Below are positions 24,094 through 32,077 of a DNA stretch of 64,000 bases, piece after piece (the stretch's first letter is position 1; each line of letters opens with the position of its first letter). Origin of the DNA: Ravibacter arvi (GTDB lineage: Bacteria > Bacteroidota > Bacteroidia > Cytophagales > Spirosomataceae); assembly GCF_039540405.1 (NCBI RefSeq), contig NZ_BAABEY010000036.1, positions 682,001 to 746,000 of the forward strand, read 5' to 3'. The notes beneath the pieces were generated by a model, which saw only the letters and a list, made by a program, of their open reading frames with translations, was not told the origin of the DNA and did no database searches. The position numbers were made by a program, and so were the translations under genes.

Positions 24094-24501
24094 ATGAATC
24101 ATACCCTGGAGAAAAAAGAGCAATATTCATTAATTGATTTGCAGGAAACTTTTTTGGGAAATGAGGTGCCGCCGGCCCTGGAGGAAGTGGCGCGGAAAGC
24201 GCTCAAAGCCAGCCATAACCTCATTCTTAATATACCACAGTGCCAGGATCTGGATAATTCCGGTGCGATGGTGCTGAGGAAGATTAACCGCCTTTGTGCC
24301 AACAGCCTGGGTATTTTTATTGTGGTCACTAAAAATGACGACCTGATCGACAAACTGGAAAATGCCAAGATCCAGGACCTGGAAATTTTTTATACCGTGG
24401 AAGAAGCAATCGATGCCGTATTCATGCACGATCTCGAGAATGAATTCGGTGCGGGTGAAGACGGGTATGACCCGGAAGATTACGATAACGGAGAGGATTG
24501 A
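24094..24501 (+). CDS. STAS-like domain protein
   Basis: A 135-residue protein with the alternating strand/helix pattern of an anti-sigma-factor antagonist (STAS) domain: NLILNIPQCQDLDNSGAMVLRKI, then SLGIFIVVTKNDDLIDKL, then EIFYTVEEAIDAVF. The usual phosphorylated Ser is in the DNSGAM segment. The last 20 residues are strongly acidic. It lies between purC and rnz, the latter starting 36 bases on in the same frame after the stop. It is a likely regulatory partner-binding protein; no kinase or sigma factor is adjacent. Confidence 0.75.
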   Translation: MNHTLEKKEQYSLIDLQETFLGNEVPPALEEVARKALKASHNLILNIPQCQDLDNSGAMVLRKINRLCANSLGIFIVVTKNDDLIDKLENAKIQDLEIFYTVEEAIDAVFMHDLENEFGAGEDGYDPEDYDNGED

Positions 24502-24537
24502 GGGCCGGGCCGGCTGAGCATACTGAATTCTGAAGAT

Positions 24538-25446
24538 TTGTCGTTAAGTGTCACGATATTAGGTTCCGGATCTGCGCTTCCGTTGCCCGGGTTCCATCCT
24601 TCGTCGCAACTGGTAGCTGCGGAGGCAGCAAATTACCTGTTGGATTGTGGGGAGGGGACTCAGTTCAGGTTGCGGAATTTGAAACTGGGTTTCTCCAGGA
24701 TCAGGGCCATTTGTATTTCGCATCTCCACGGCGATCACTATTACGGTCTTTTCGGCCTGCTTGACTCAATGGCCATGACGGGCAGAACGGAACCGCTTCA
24801 CCTGGTAGCGCCGGATGAACTGCAATCTATCCTCGTAGAGTTCGGACGGGCGACGCAATCGCCGCCGGCGTTTCCCATTTATTTTTCGGGTACCCGTGAA
24901 GCGCCTGCGATTGTATATTCCGACGAACTGGTCACGATTGAGGCTTTTCCTGTGGAACATCGTATCCATTGTACCGGTTTCCTAGTCCGGGAGCAGACGC
25001 GACAGCGTAATATGATCAAGGAAAAACTGTCAGGGAAACTGTCGTTTGATTCAATCCGGCAACTAAAAGACGGGAAGGACGTACTGGACCCCGACGGAAA
25101 TGTGATTTTTTCGGTAGAGGAATATACGACTCAACCCGCGCCGCCCAAAAAATACGCGTATTGCGCGGATACCATTTACCAGCCTTCCTTATCAGCTTAT
25201 CTAAGCGGTGTGGACCTGATGTACCACGAAGCGACATTTGCCAATGAAATGGCGGTTAAGGCGCATGAAAGGGGCCACTCAACCGCCTCGCAGGCAGCCT
25301 GGCTCGCCAGGGATGCCGCAGCCGGAAAGCTTTTGATCGGGCATGCCTCCTCCCGCTACGACGATGTCCGGCAACTGGTCGCAGAAGCCGCTGCCATTTT
25401 CCCAAACGTAGAATATGCGGAAGAGGGGAGGACGTTTGTGGTGTAA
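24538..25446 (+). CDS. rnz: Ribonuclease Z
   Basis: A 302-residue metallo-beta-lactamase-fold endonuclease that trims tRNA 3' ends. This matters here because neither tRNA in the window encodes CCA. The signature SHLHGDHYYGLFGLL supplies the zinc ligands, with later YCADT, HEATF and the HSTASQAA / LIGHASSRY motifs of RNase Z. The frame is open back to the stop of the STAS gene with no ATG; the TTG at 24538 (TTG-SLSVTILGSGSA) gives a normal N terminus. Confidence 0.93.
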   Translation: MSLSVTILGSGSALPLPGFHPSSQLVAAEAANYLLDCGEGTQFRLRNLKLGFSRIRAICISHLHGDHYYGLFGLLDSMAMTGRTEPLHLVAPDELQSILVEFGRATQSPPAFPIYFSGTREAPAIVYSDELVTIEAFPVEHRIHCTGFLVREQTRQRNMIKEKLSGKLSFDSIRQLKDGKDVLDPDGNVIFSVEEYTTQPAPPKKYAYCADTIYQPSLSAYLSGVDLMYHEATFANEMAVKAHERGHSTASQAAWLARDAAAGKLLIGHASSRYDDVRQLVAEAAAIFPNVEYAEEGRTFVV

Positions 25447-25451
25447 TAGAC

Positions 25452-25540
25452 GAGAGGAGTGAGGGATGAGGTGTGAGGGGAAATCGGCGAACCTATATCC
25501 CTGATTTTCTCATAGCTCAAGGCTCATAGCTCATAGCTAA
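25452..25540. repeat. Intergenic repeat-rich stretch after rnz
   Basis: A GA-rich part (GAGTGAGGGATGAGGTGTGA) is followed by GGGGAAATCGGCG and three near copies of CTCATAGCT. Words of the same kind recur at 51515-51700, so this looks like a degenerate member of a dispersed family. Confidence 0.4.
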
Positions 25541-25552
25541 AACCTAAAAACA

Positions 25553-26086
25553 GTGAAACAATCTATTCTAATCGTAAGCGGCACCAATCGCCCGGGGGCA
25601 ATGACGAGGAAAATTGCGGCCTACTACCAGCAGGTTTTAGCGTCTTTGGGGCAGGAGAGCGAGGTGCTCGATCTGGCCAACCTGGAATCAGGTTTCCTGG
25701 ATAAGGCGCTGTACCATAATTCCGGTAAGGACGAGGACTTCAATACCTTTGTGAAGCTCATCGCTGAGCACGATAAATTTGTTTTTGTATTACCGGAATA
25801 CAACGGGTCTTACCCCGGCATTCTCAAAACTTTTATTGACGGGCTGCCTTATCCCAATGCGCTGACCAATAAAAAAGCAGCATTAGTGGGTATCTCCGCC
25901 AACATGCAGGGCGCAGGAATTGCGCTCAGCCACCTGAATGACGTATTTAGCTACCTGGGTATGCATACGATTGCCATGAGGGTGAAACTGGGGCAGATAA
26001 AAACGCATTTTCTGAACGGACGTTTTACCAATGACCTCTATACTGAACTTATAGAAATGCAGGCGCGGCAATTGATCGCGTTCTAA
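25553..26086 (+). CDS. NADPH-dependent FMN reductase family protein
   Basis: A 177-residue flavodoxin-like protein. The FMN phosphate loop is SGTNRPGAMTRKIA at the N terminus, and PEYNGSYPGILKTFIDGLPY is the classic isoalloxazine-binding segment of the NAD(P)H:FMN/quinone reductase family (PF03358 type). The start is GTG at 25553. Cytoplasmic; it probably reduces FMN or quinones in redox homeostasis. It is followed by a two-way terminator shared with lepB. Confidence 0.9.
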   Translation: MKQSILIVSGTNRPGAMTRKIAAYYQQVLASLGQESEVLDLANLESGFLDKALYHNSGKDEDFNTFVKLIAEHDKFVFVLPEYNGSYPGILKTFIDGLPYPNALTNKKAALVGISANMQGAGIALSHLNDVFSYLGMHTIAMRVKLGQIKTHFLNGRFTNDLYTELIEMQARQLIAF

Positions 26087-26088
26087 AC

Positions 26089-26132
26089 AAAAAGCCGGAT
26101 CGTTGCGCTAATGGCAGCAGATCCGGCTTTTT
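26089..26132. terminator. Bidirectional terminator between the FMN reductase gene and lepB
   Basis: AAAAAGCCGGATC (26089-26101) pairs with GATCCGGCTTTTT (26120-26132) around an 18-base loop; A and T runs suit both directions. Confidence 0.85.
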
Positions 26133-26148
26133 AAGGATACTCTTGCGA

Positions 26149-27318
26149 TTACTTCACCACCCTGAATACACGGTTCCATCTGATTTTACCCAATGCGCTG
26201 CTCGGGTTAGGGTCAATACTCATCCACACGAACACAGCCTTCCCGACGATATGATCTTTGGGAACGAATCCCCAGTACCTGGAGTCAGCTGAATTATGCC
26301 GGTTATCGCCCATCATGAAATAATAGTCCTGTTTGAAAGTGTATTGGGTCAATGCTTTTCCATCCATCGTGATGGAGCTGTCTCCTGTTGTTTCCACTTT
26401 GTCGTTACCCTCATAGAAGCGGATCACTTCTCCGTAAAGGGCGATATTTTGTTTGTTCAGCTCAATGGTTTCACCTTTTTTAGGTAGTACAACCGGCCCG
26501 TAGTTGTCTTTGTTCCAGCCGGTTTCGCTATTCGGGTAGATGCCGTAGTCACGACTGCCCGCGGGCATGTGAAGCGCCTGCACCGATTTTACGAAGTCAT
26601 ACGTCTTCAGCTTTTCGGCTATTGCTTCAGTAGTGAACACCACATAGCCGCTCTGATCGTTACCCGGTATGGTATCGTTGAAGGTCTCAACATGGCGACG
26701 GGCCGGTTCAGTGACACCGTTTTCTTTGAAAATCTTCTCCTCGTTCACCGTGGTGGTAGTGGACACAAAATACTCGCTCTCCATTCGCGGCGGGTTTTCC
26801 TGGGGCTGGCCATTGATATACACCTGGCCGTTTTTGATTTCCAGCTTATCGCCGGCAATAGCCACACAACGCTTGATGTAATTGACACGCAGGTCGATCG
26901 GATGGCCATGCAGGTCAGGAAGGGAATTGCCGTATTTCGCCACTTGTCCAGGATGCTCTACCGGGAGGTTAAACACAACGGCATCGCCTCGTTTTACATC
27001 GGAGAAGCCGGGCAGGCGGAACTGTGGAAGCTGAATCCAGTCGAGGTACGACGGGATTTTGGTCATCCAGATGTGTTGGTGGGTAAGCGGTACCTGAAGC
27101 GGCGTAACCGGCGTACGGGTACCGTAATGCATCTTGCTCACAAAAAGATAGTCGCCTACCAGCAAACTATTTTCCATAGAAGGAGTTGGAATCACAAACG
27201 CTTCAAAGAACAGCCAGCGGATCAGCGTGGCAGCAACAACCGCAAATACGATTGAATCAACCCATTCCCGTACGGCAGACTTCGGTTTTTGATTTGTCTT
27301 TTTAGAGGAAGACGACAT
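26149..27318 (-). CDS. lepB: Signal peptidase I
   Basis: A 389-residue membrane serine protease that cleaves signal peptides after Sec export. One membrane helix (SIVFAVVAATLIRWLFFEAFV) is followed by the catalytic Ser in IPTPSMENSLLVGDYL and the catalytic Lys in VNYIKRCVAIAGDKLEI. Box E reads MMGDNRHNSADSRYWGFVP. It is larger than the E. coli enzyme because of an insertion of about 130 residues between boxes D and E, usual for Bacteroidota. The ATG at 27318 is chosen over a TTG frame opening at 27366. It is the last gene of the parA-to-lepB set. Confidence 0.94.
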   Translation of the reverse strand: MSSSSKKTNQKPKSAVREWVDSIVFAVVAATLIRWLFFEAFVIPTPSMENSLLVGDYLFVSKMHYGTRTPVTPLQVPLTHQHIWMTKIPSYLDWIQLPQFRLPGFSDVKRGDAVVFNLPVEHPGQVAKYGNSLPDLHGHPIDLRVNYIKRCVAIAGDKLEIKNGQVYINGQPQENPPRMESEYFVSTTTTVNEEKIFKENGVTEPARRHVETFNDTIPGNDQSGYVVFTTEAIAEKLKTYDFVKSVQALHMPAGSRDYGIYPNSETGWNKDNYGPVVLPKKGETIELNKQNIALYGEVIRFYEGNDKVETTGDSSITMDGKALTQYTFKQDYYFMMGDNRHNSADSRYWGFVPKDHIVGKAVFVWMSIDPNPSSALGKIRWNRVFRVVK

Positions 27319-27445
27319 ATTGTTTGGTTTATCGGCTTTAAATACCTGCTTTAAATTTTGCCCCAAACTTAAACGAAGAAGCGTTGTAATGCAAGTACTT
27401 TGGGCCGTGTGGTAAAATACGATGTTCAGCCTGGATTTTCTGCGG

Positions 27446-28168
27446 TTACTGGTCGTTCAGTTTCAGCAGATCGTCCATTCCGAAGATCCCGGTTTTCCCG
27501 GCGAGCCATTCCCCGGCCACAACTGCCCCCTGCGCAAAGCCCTGGCGGCTATGGGCGGTGTGTGAAATTTCGATGGTGTCGACTGCTGAGGAGTACCGGA
27601 TCACATGTGTTCCGGGAACCTCGCCGGTTCTTTCGGAAAGAATAGGGATATAACCTTCTTTCTTTTCAGGAACGAGGGTCCAGCCCTTCATATAATCGAT
27701 TTCTTCCAGCAGGCCTTCCGCGAGGGTAATAGCGGTGCCGCTGGGTGCGTCTTTTTTGTGGATATGGTGAATTTCGGTCATATCAACGCGATAGTCATGT
27801 CCGCGCATCAGTTTGGCCAGCTGTTGATTCAGCTTAAAAAACAAATTGACACCTATGCTGTAGTTGGAAGCATAGAAGAATGCGCCCTTTTGATTTTCGC
27901 AAAGTGCCTCGATTTCCTTTTTATGCTCAAGCCATCCGGTTGTGCCGCAAACAACGGGCCATCCTTTTTCGAGACACGTTTTGATATTGCCTACTGCCGA
28001 AGCGGGCGTGCTGAATTCAATCCCCACGTCAACACTGTCCTTTTGCAGGTTTTCAAGTTCGTGCTGGTTGTTGACATCGATCCGGCCCACAATTTCATGA
28101 CCGCGTTCCAGGGCAATGCGTTCGATTTCCTTGCCCATTTTTCCGTAGCCTAACAAAAGTATTTTCAC
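27446..28168 (-). CDS. dapB: 4-hydroxy-tetrahydrodipicolinate reductase
   Basis: A 240-residue enzyme of the lysine and diaminopimelate pathway that reduces 4-hydroxy-tetrahydrodipicolinate with NAD(P)H. The Rossmann motif is LLLGYGKMGKEI. The catalytic and substrate motif is EIHHIHKKDAPSGTA, with CGTTGW and ASNYSIGVN in between. It lies downstream of the DUF5683 gene and upstream of lepB on the minus strand. Confidence 0.95.
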   Translation of the reverse strand: MKILLLGYGKMGKEIERIALERGHEIVGRIDVNNQHELENLQKDSVDVGIEFSTPASAVGNIKTCLEKGWPVVCGTTGWLEHKKEIEALCENQKGAFFYASNYSIGVNLFFKLNQQLAKLMRGHDYRVDMTEIHHIHKKDAPSGTAITLAEGLLEEIDYMKGWTLVPEKKEGYIPILSERTGEVPGTHVIRYSSAVDTIEISHTAHSRQGFAQGAVVAGEWLAGKTGIFGMDDLLKLNDQ

Positions 28169-28208
28169 TGTAGATGCGTTTGATTGTTTCTGTTTAGATA
28201 ATTTTTCG

Positions 28209-28916
28209 CTATTTCAAAAGAAGCACGAGCCGGATACCCGGCGCGGGGGTGGCAAGCTGCGGTTGTACGAACGACGGTTGCACCCGCATGGAGAGATCAT
28301 CCGAAAGGTCGAATGTTTTCAGGTGTGCCGCTACGTTGGCTTCTATGGCAGCGAGCGAGTAGGTGGCCGCCAACGCAAAAAAAGACCAGTCGCGCCAACG
28401 TCGGTAGGTGTCTTTAAATCGCTTTACCTGGTTGATGTCCAGGTCTGCGTACCGGTTCTGGCTTTTGATGTACACCTGTACCGTTTTAACATCCGGATTG
28501 AGTTTACCGTAGGTATTCTTGTCGCTCGGATCCGACAGGAAATAGAACGATTTGTAGTGGTCCACCATCGTCCCGTAGCGGTCTATGTTCAGGAAAATAA
28601 AGTAAACAGATGCCCCGTAAGCCGCGTAGACGAAGGGCAGTTTCCAATAGTCGCGGTTATAGATCTGTCCGCCGCCCAGGCCGGGAGTGAGTAGCGACCA
28701 GCGCAAAGCCCGCTTCGGATTCGGGTAAAACTTGGGTTTACCGCTGCTTTTCCTGATCAGCGAATCGACCTGTACAGCCAGTGTTGTATCTGTCTTTACC
28801 GCTTCGAGACCATCGGCGGCTTTTCTGGCAATACTGTCGGCCGCCGGCACCTGACCGTACAAACGTAGTCCGCACAGCAGCATGCAAATCCACAACCATA
28901 CCCCGCTACGAATCAC
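28209..28916 (-). CDS. DUF5683 domain-containing exported protein
   Basis: A 235-residue protein with a signal peptide (IRSGVWLWICMLLCGLRLYG), then the DUF5683 signature PNPKRALRWSLLTPGLGGGQIYN and two membrane helices (about 92-110 and 175-195). The family is common beside parAB in Bacteroidota, with unknown function, probably in the envelope. Its ATG overlaps the parB stop by one base (TAATG), so the two are coupled. Confidence 0.85.
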   Translation of the reverse strand: MIRSGVWLWICMLLCGLRLYGQVPAADSIARKAADGLEAVKTDTTLAVQVDSLIRKSSGKPKFYPNPKRALRWSLLTPGLGGGQIYNRDYWKLPFVYAAYGASVYFIFLNIDRYGTMVDHYKSFYFLSDPSDKNTYGKLNPDVKTVQVYIKSQNRYADLDINQVKRFKDTYRRWRDWSFFALAATYSLAAIEANVAAHLKTFDLSDDLSMRVQPSFVQPQLATPAPGIRLVLLLK

Positions 28917-29848
28917 TAATGTTCTATTTTCAGGTTTTCCAAAATACGATCCAGTTCGGCTTTCGAACCGAATGGAATTTTGATCTCGCCTTTCCGGTTT
29001 TCATCACTCTTGATGGAAACCTTTGAGCCTACAATGGAAGAAAGGCGAAACTGCAGTGCTTTTATTTCCTGCCGGAGCGCCGGTTTAGCTTTAGCCGTGC
29101 CATCTTCTGTTCTTGGAAGCAACGAGAGTTTGCGCACTTCCTCCTCCACTTTTCTGACTGACCAGCCTTCTTCAATGATTTTTCGGAAGAGCTTCAATTG
29201 CACGTCATGACCTTCAATGGTAATAAGCGCCCGGGCGTGGCCCATCGAGACTTTATTGTCGCGTACTGCGGCCTGGATGACCGGCGGCAGCCTGAGCAGG
29301 CGCATATAGTTGTTGACCGTTGTGCGGTTTTTGCCTACCCGGTCGCCCAATTCTTCCTGCTTGAGGTTGCACTCATGCATCAGCCGCTGATAGCTTAACG
29401 CAATTTCAATGGCGTTCAGGTTTTCACGCTGAATGTTTTCAATGAGGGCCATTTCCAGCATCTGCTGGTCGTTGGCGGTCCGTACATAGGCCGGGATCCG
29501 AACCAGGCCGATGCTTTTTGAAGCCTGGAAGCGACGTTCTCCCGAGATCAGCTGGTAAGTGTTGTGCTCGGTCCGGCGAACGGTAATGGGCTGAATAATA
29601 CCTTGTGTCCGGATGGATTCCCCCAACTCGCGAAGCGCCTCTTCGTCAAAATGTGTTCGGGGCTGATAAGGGTTCACCTCAATCAAAGCCAGCTCAATCT
29701 CGCTGATGCCGCCTGGTGAGGAGGAAGAAGACGGGCGGGCTATAGCAGACGGCTGCGGGCGTTGCGGAACATGCTCATTTTCCTGGAGCAGCGCTCCCAA
29801 ACCTCTTCCGAGGCCGGTCATTTTATTCTTCTTGTGATTTGGTTCCAT
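28916..29848 (-). CDS. parB: Chromosome partitioning protein ParB
   Basis: A 310-residue parS-binding CTPase. The N-terminal leader contains LGRGLGALL. The CTP/nuclease-like domain has IELALIEVNPYQPRTHFDEEAL and the ISGERRFQASKSIG box. A helix-turn-helix (KQEELGDRVGKNRTTVNNYM, about 150-170) and a C-terminal dimer domain follow. It acts with ParA in origin segregation. It starts 14 bases after the parA stop. Confidence 0.95.
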   Translation of the reverse strand: MEPNHKKNKMTGLGRGLGALLQENEHVPQRPQPSAIARPSSSSSPGGISEIELALIEVNPYQPRTHFDEEALRELGESIRTQGIIQPITVRRTEHNTYQLISGERRFQASKSIGLVRIPAYVRTANDQQMLEMALIENIQRENLNAIEIALSYQRLMHECNLKQEELGDRVGKNRTTVNNYMRLLRLPPVIQAAVRDNKVSMGHARALITIEGHDVQLKLFRKIIEEGWSVRKVEEEVRKLSLLPRTEDGTAKAKPALRQEIKALQFRLSSIVGSKVSIKSDENRKGEIKIPFGSKAELDRILENLKIEH

Positions 29849-29862
29849 ATCCGGATGTCAGG

Positions 29863-30639
29863 TTATGCGCCCACCAGGCCATTTTTCTCCACTATTTCTT
29901 TTGCCAGTTTCAGGTAGCTGAGCGCCCCTTTGCTATCCGCATCCTGGGCCAGTACCGGTACGCCGAAGCTGGGTGATTCGCTGAGCCTGACGTTACGCGG
30001 AATGATGGTGTCGAATACCAGCTGCTGAAAGTGACTGGTCACTTCGTTTACTACCTGGTTAGACAGTCGTAACCGGAGATCATACATGGTCAGGAGTATA
30101 CCTTCTATAGCGAGGTCGGTGTTAAGCCTGGACTGAATGATATTAATGGTATTCAGGAGTTTCCCCAACCCTTCGAGGGCAAAATATTCGCATTGAACCG
30201 GAATGATAACCGAGTTTGCCGCCGTAAGGCTGTTAATGGTAATCAGCCCGAGAGAGGGGGAACAGTCGATAATGATGAAATCGTAATAGTCTTTGACCTC
30301 TCCCAGCGATTCGCGCATTTTGTATTCGCGGTTTTCGAGGTTGATCATCTCAATTTCTGCCCCGACGAGGTTAATATGAGAAGCCAGCAGATCCAGGTTC
30401 GGTAGCTCGGTTTGCACAATCGCTTCCGCCGGACTGATGTTGTCGACCATACATTCGTAAATACTTAGTTCAATCTCTTTGGGGTTGAAGCCCAGTCCTG
30501 ACGTTGAGTTAGCCTGAGGGTCGGCGTCAACCAGAAGGGTTTTGAACTCGAGCGCCGCCAAACTGGCTGCCAGGTTAATCGCCGTGGTGGTTTTACCTAC
30601 TCCGCCTTTCTGGTTGGCTATTGCAATAATCTTGCCCAT
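29863..30639 (-). CDS. parA: Chromosome partitioning ATPase ParA
   Basis: A 258-residue Walker-type ATPase (Soj/ParA). The deviant Walker A is KGGVGKTTTAINLAASLA, Walker A' is LLVDADPQANSTSG and Walker B is DFIIIDCSPSLGLI. It lacks an N-terminal DNA-binding extension, so it is the chromosomal type. It is the first gene of the cluster parA-parB-DUF5683-dapB-lepB. Two parS half-sites lie in its leader. Confidence 0.96.
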   Translation of the reverse strand: MGKIIAIANQKGGVGKTTTAINLAASLAALEFKTLLVDADPQANSTSGLGFNPKEIELSIYECMVDNISPAEAIVQTELPNLDLLASHINLVGAEIEMINLENREYKMRESLGEVKDYYDFIIIDCSPSLGLITINSLTAANSVIIPVQCEYFALEGLGKLLNTINIIQSRLNTDLAIEGILLTMYDLRLRLSNQVVNEVTSHFQQLVFDTIIPRNVRLSESPSFGVPVLAQDADSKGALSYLKLAKEIVEKNGLVGA

Positions 30640-30695
30640 TGTTGATATCCGGTTTGAACGTCAAATTTCAATTATTCAACGCAATTCCCCAAGGA

Positions 30696-30717
30696 TGTTC
30701 CACGAAAAGTTTCACGA
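30696..30717. promoter_or_regulatory. Two parS-like half-sites upstream of parA
   Basis: TGTTCCACGA (30696-30705) and GTTTCACGA (30709-30717). Each matches a half of the parS palindrome (TGTTCCACG, TGTTTCACG), but they are direct repeats 13 bases apart, not a palindrome. Possible ParB autoregulation; unproven. Confidence 0.3.
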
Positions 30718-30750
30718 AGGAATGTTAAATTTTGGTAATGAGGGGGGTGA

Positions 30751-30850
30751 GGGGAAATCGGATGGCGGAAATCGGAAATCAGAAATCGGAAATTGAATTG
30801 AGATTGGCGGGCCGAGTTTCGAGATCCGATTTCCGACTTCCCACTTCCTC
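30751..30850. repeat. Dispersed hairpin repeat, copy 1
   Basis: Left arm of repeated GGAAATCGGA / AGAAATCGGA units, centre containing GGCGGGCC, right arm of TCCGATTTCC-type units. It lies directly downstream of the gene at 30853-31203 and upstream of parA. See the copies at 40799 and 43516. Confidence 0.75.
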
Positions 30851-30852
30851 CT

Positions 30853-31203
30853 TCATTCCACCCGCTTGAAATACTCGATCACGTGCATCTTGAGAAGCTG
30901 CTCTTGCCCTAGCAGATCAGTAAACGGTAATTTCCCGCTTTGCTCGTAGTGGGGCCACCCGTCTTCGTCGCGCCTGGTGAGGATATAATAGCCGGAAATG
31001 CTCATTACCTCGCAGACGCCGATATGCATCAGGTCCTGCTTCTGCTCTTTGGTGAAATTGAGTGCCCCTTTGCCAAGTTCCTGCACGCCAATCAGGAAGA
31101 GGACGCCATTGAGGTCGGCCGGTCGTTTCCCTACTATTTTTTCGATTTTCTGGAGGAGGCCCTCCCATTGGTCTTCGAGTGAAATATTATCTTCTGCAGT
31201 CAT
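30853..31203 (-). CDS. Conserved hypothetical protein
   Basis: A 116-residue soluble protein without signal peptide. Segments such as LEDQWEGLLQKIEKIVGKRPADLNGVLFLIGVQELGKG and FTKEQKQDLMHIGVCEVMSISGYY give it a compact alpha/beta look. I recall similar small proteins in Cytophagales genomes but no function. It is transcribed alone, divergent from comF, with the dispersed repeat just after its stop. Confidence 0.75.
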   Translation of the reverse strand: MTAEDNISLEDQWEGLLQKIEKIVGKRPADLNGVLFLIGVQELGKGALNFTKEQKQDLMHIGVCEVMSISGYYILTRRDEDGWPHYEQSGKLPFTDLLGQEQLLKMHVIEYFKRVE

Positions 31204-31337
31204 GATTTATTCGGTGATGTATGCCTCGTTTTTGGTAAATTGAGGCTGCAATACAGGCGGGACTATAAGGGCGGGCGAACGACCGCCGCCCGGACAGCCG
31301 GGCTGATTGCTTATTTGAATCTTACTATACTTTCCTG

Positions 31338-32039
31338 ATGGGTACAAAGATAACTTCTTTTTGGGAGGATCTGGTCGACTTGTTCTTTCCCCGGGTATGC
31401 CCGGGCTGCGGTAAACCGATGGCAGGAAGCGAGCGCCATATTTGCACTACCTGCCTTCTGTCGCTTCCATGGCTGCATAACCATTCGCTGGTCGGGGCAG
31501 AAGCTGCCGGTAAGTTTGCGGCCTTTCATGAGGTGATGTCAGTACATCCTTTTTTTGAATATCACACCAAAGGTATTGTCCAGGCTTTACTGAAAGAAAT
31601 AAAGTATAAAGGGGGTTCGGAGCTCTCCCGGTTTCTCGGTTCGCATTGCGGGGAGACCTGGCATGTTTCGGGTTGCCCCCCGAAAGTTGACCTGGTTGTG
31701 CCGGTCCCGCTTCATCGGCGGAAATTACGACAGAGAGGCTACAACCAAAGCGAGCTGTTTGCGGAGGGGCTGTCCGGGCCGCTGTCAACGCCGGTAGATG
31801 GTACCCTGCTTCGGAGGGAAGTCTATACGCTGTCGCAGACCAAAAAGAAAAAAGAGGAGCGGATAGCGGCCATGCAGCATGTGTTTTCGGTCCGGGCGGG
31901 CGTAAACCTGGCTGGAGTAGGGGTACTGCTCGTTGACGACGTCCTGACAACCGGTGCTACGCTGGAAGGATGCGTGGAGGTGCTGGTACAGGCAGGTTGC
32001 CGGGAGATCCATATCAGCACAATAGCCGCGGCTCCCTAG
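31338..32039 (+). CDS. comF: ComF family phosphoribosyltransferase-like protein
   Basis: A 233-residue protein. A four-Cys zinc finger at the N terminus (CPGCGKP then CTTC, about 21-39) precedes a phosphoribosyltransferase domain with the PRPP loop VLLVDDVLTTGATLEGC (about 197-213) and the QRGYNQSELFAEGL segment. ComF proteins help DNA uptake or recombination; the exact reaction is not settled. It diverges from the hypothetical gene at 31203 and converges on gldJ. Confidence 0.9.
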   Translation: MGTKITSFWEDLVDLFFPRVCPGCGKPMAGSERHICTTCLLSLPWLHNHSLVGAEAAGKFAAFHEVMSVHPFFEYHTKGIVQALLKEIKYKGGSELSRFLGSHCGETWHVSGCPPKVDLVVPVPLHRRKLRQRGYNQSELFAEGLSGPLSTPVDGTLLRREVYTLSQTKKKKEERIAAMQHVFSVRAGVNLAGVGVLLVDDVLTTGATLEGCVEVLVQAGCREIHISTIAAAP

Positions 32040-32054
32040 GAAACCGCGGCTATT
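32021..32054. terminator. Hairpin between convergent comF and gldJ
   Basis: AATAGCCGCGG (32021-32031) and CCGCGGCTATT (32044-32054) form a perfect 11-bp stem that begins inside the comF coding end. No T run follows, so termination would be weak or factor-aided. Confidence 0.5.
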
Positions 32055-32077
32055 GCCGTAAACTCTACCTATATTGA

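Noticed and set aside
30880..30890. CACGTG core near 30882 considered as parS
   Set aside because: The flanks do not match parS and it lies within a coding region.
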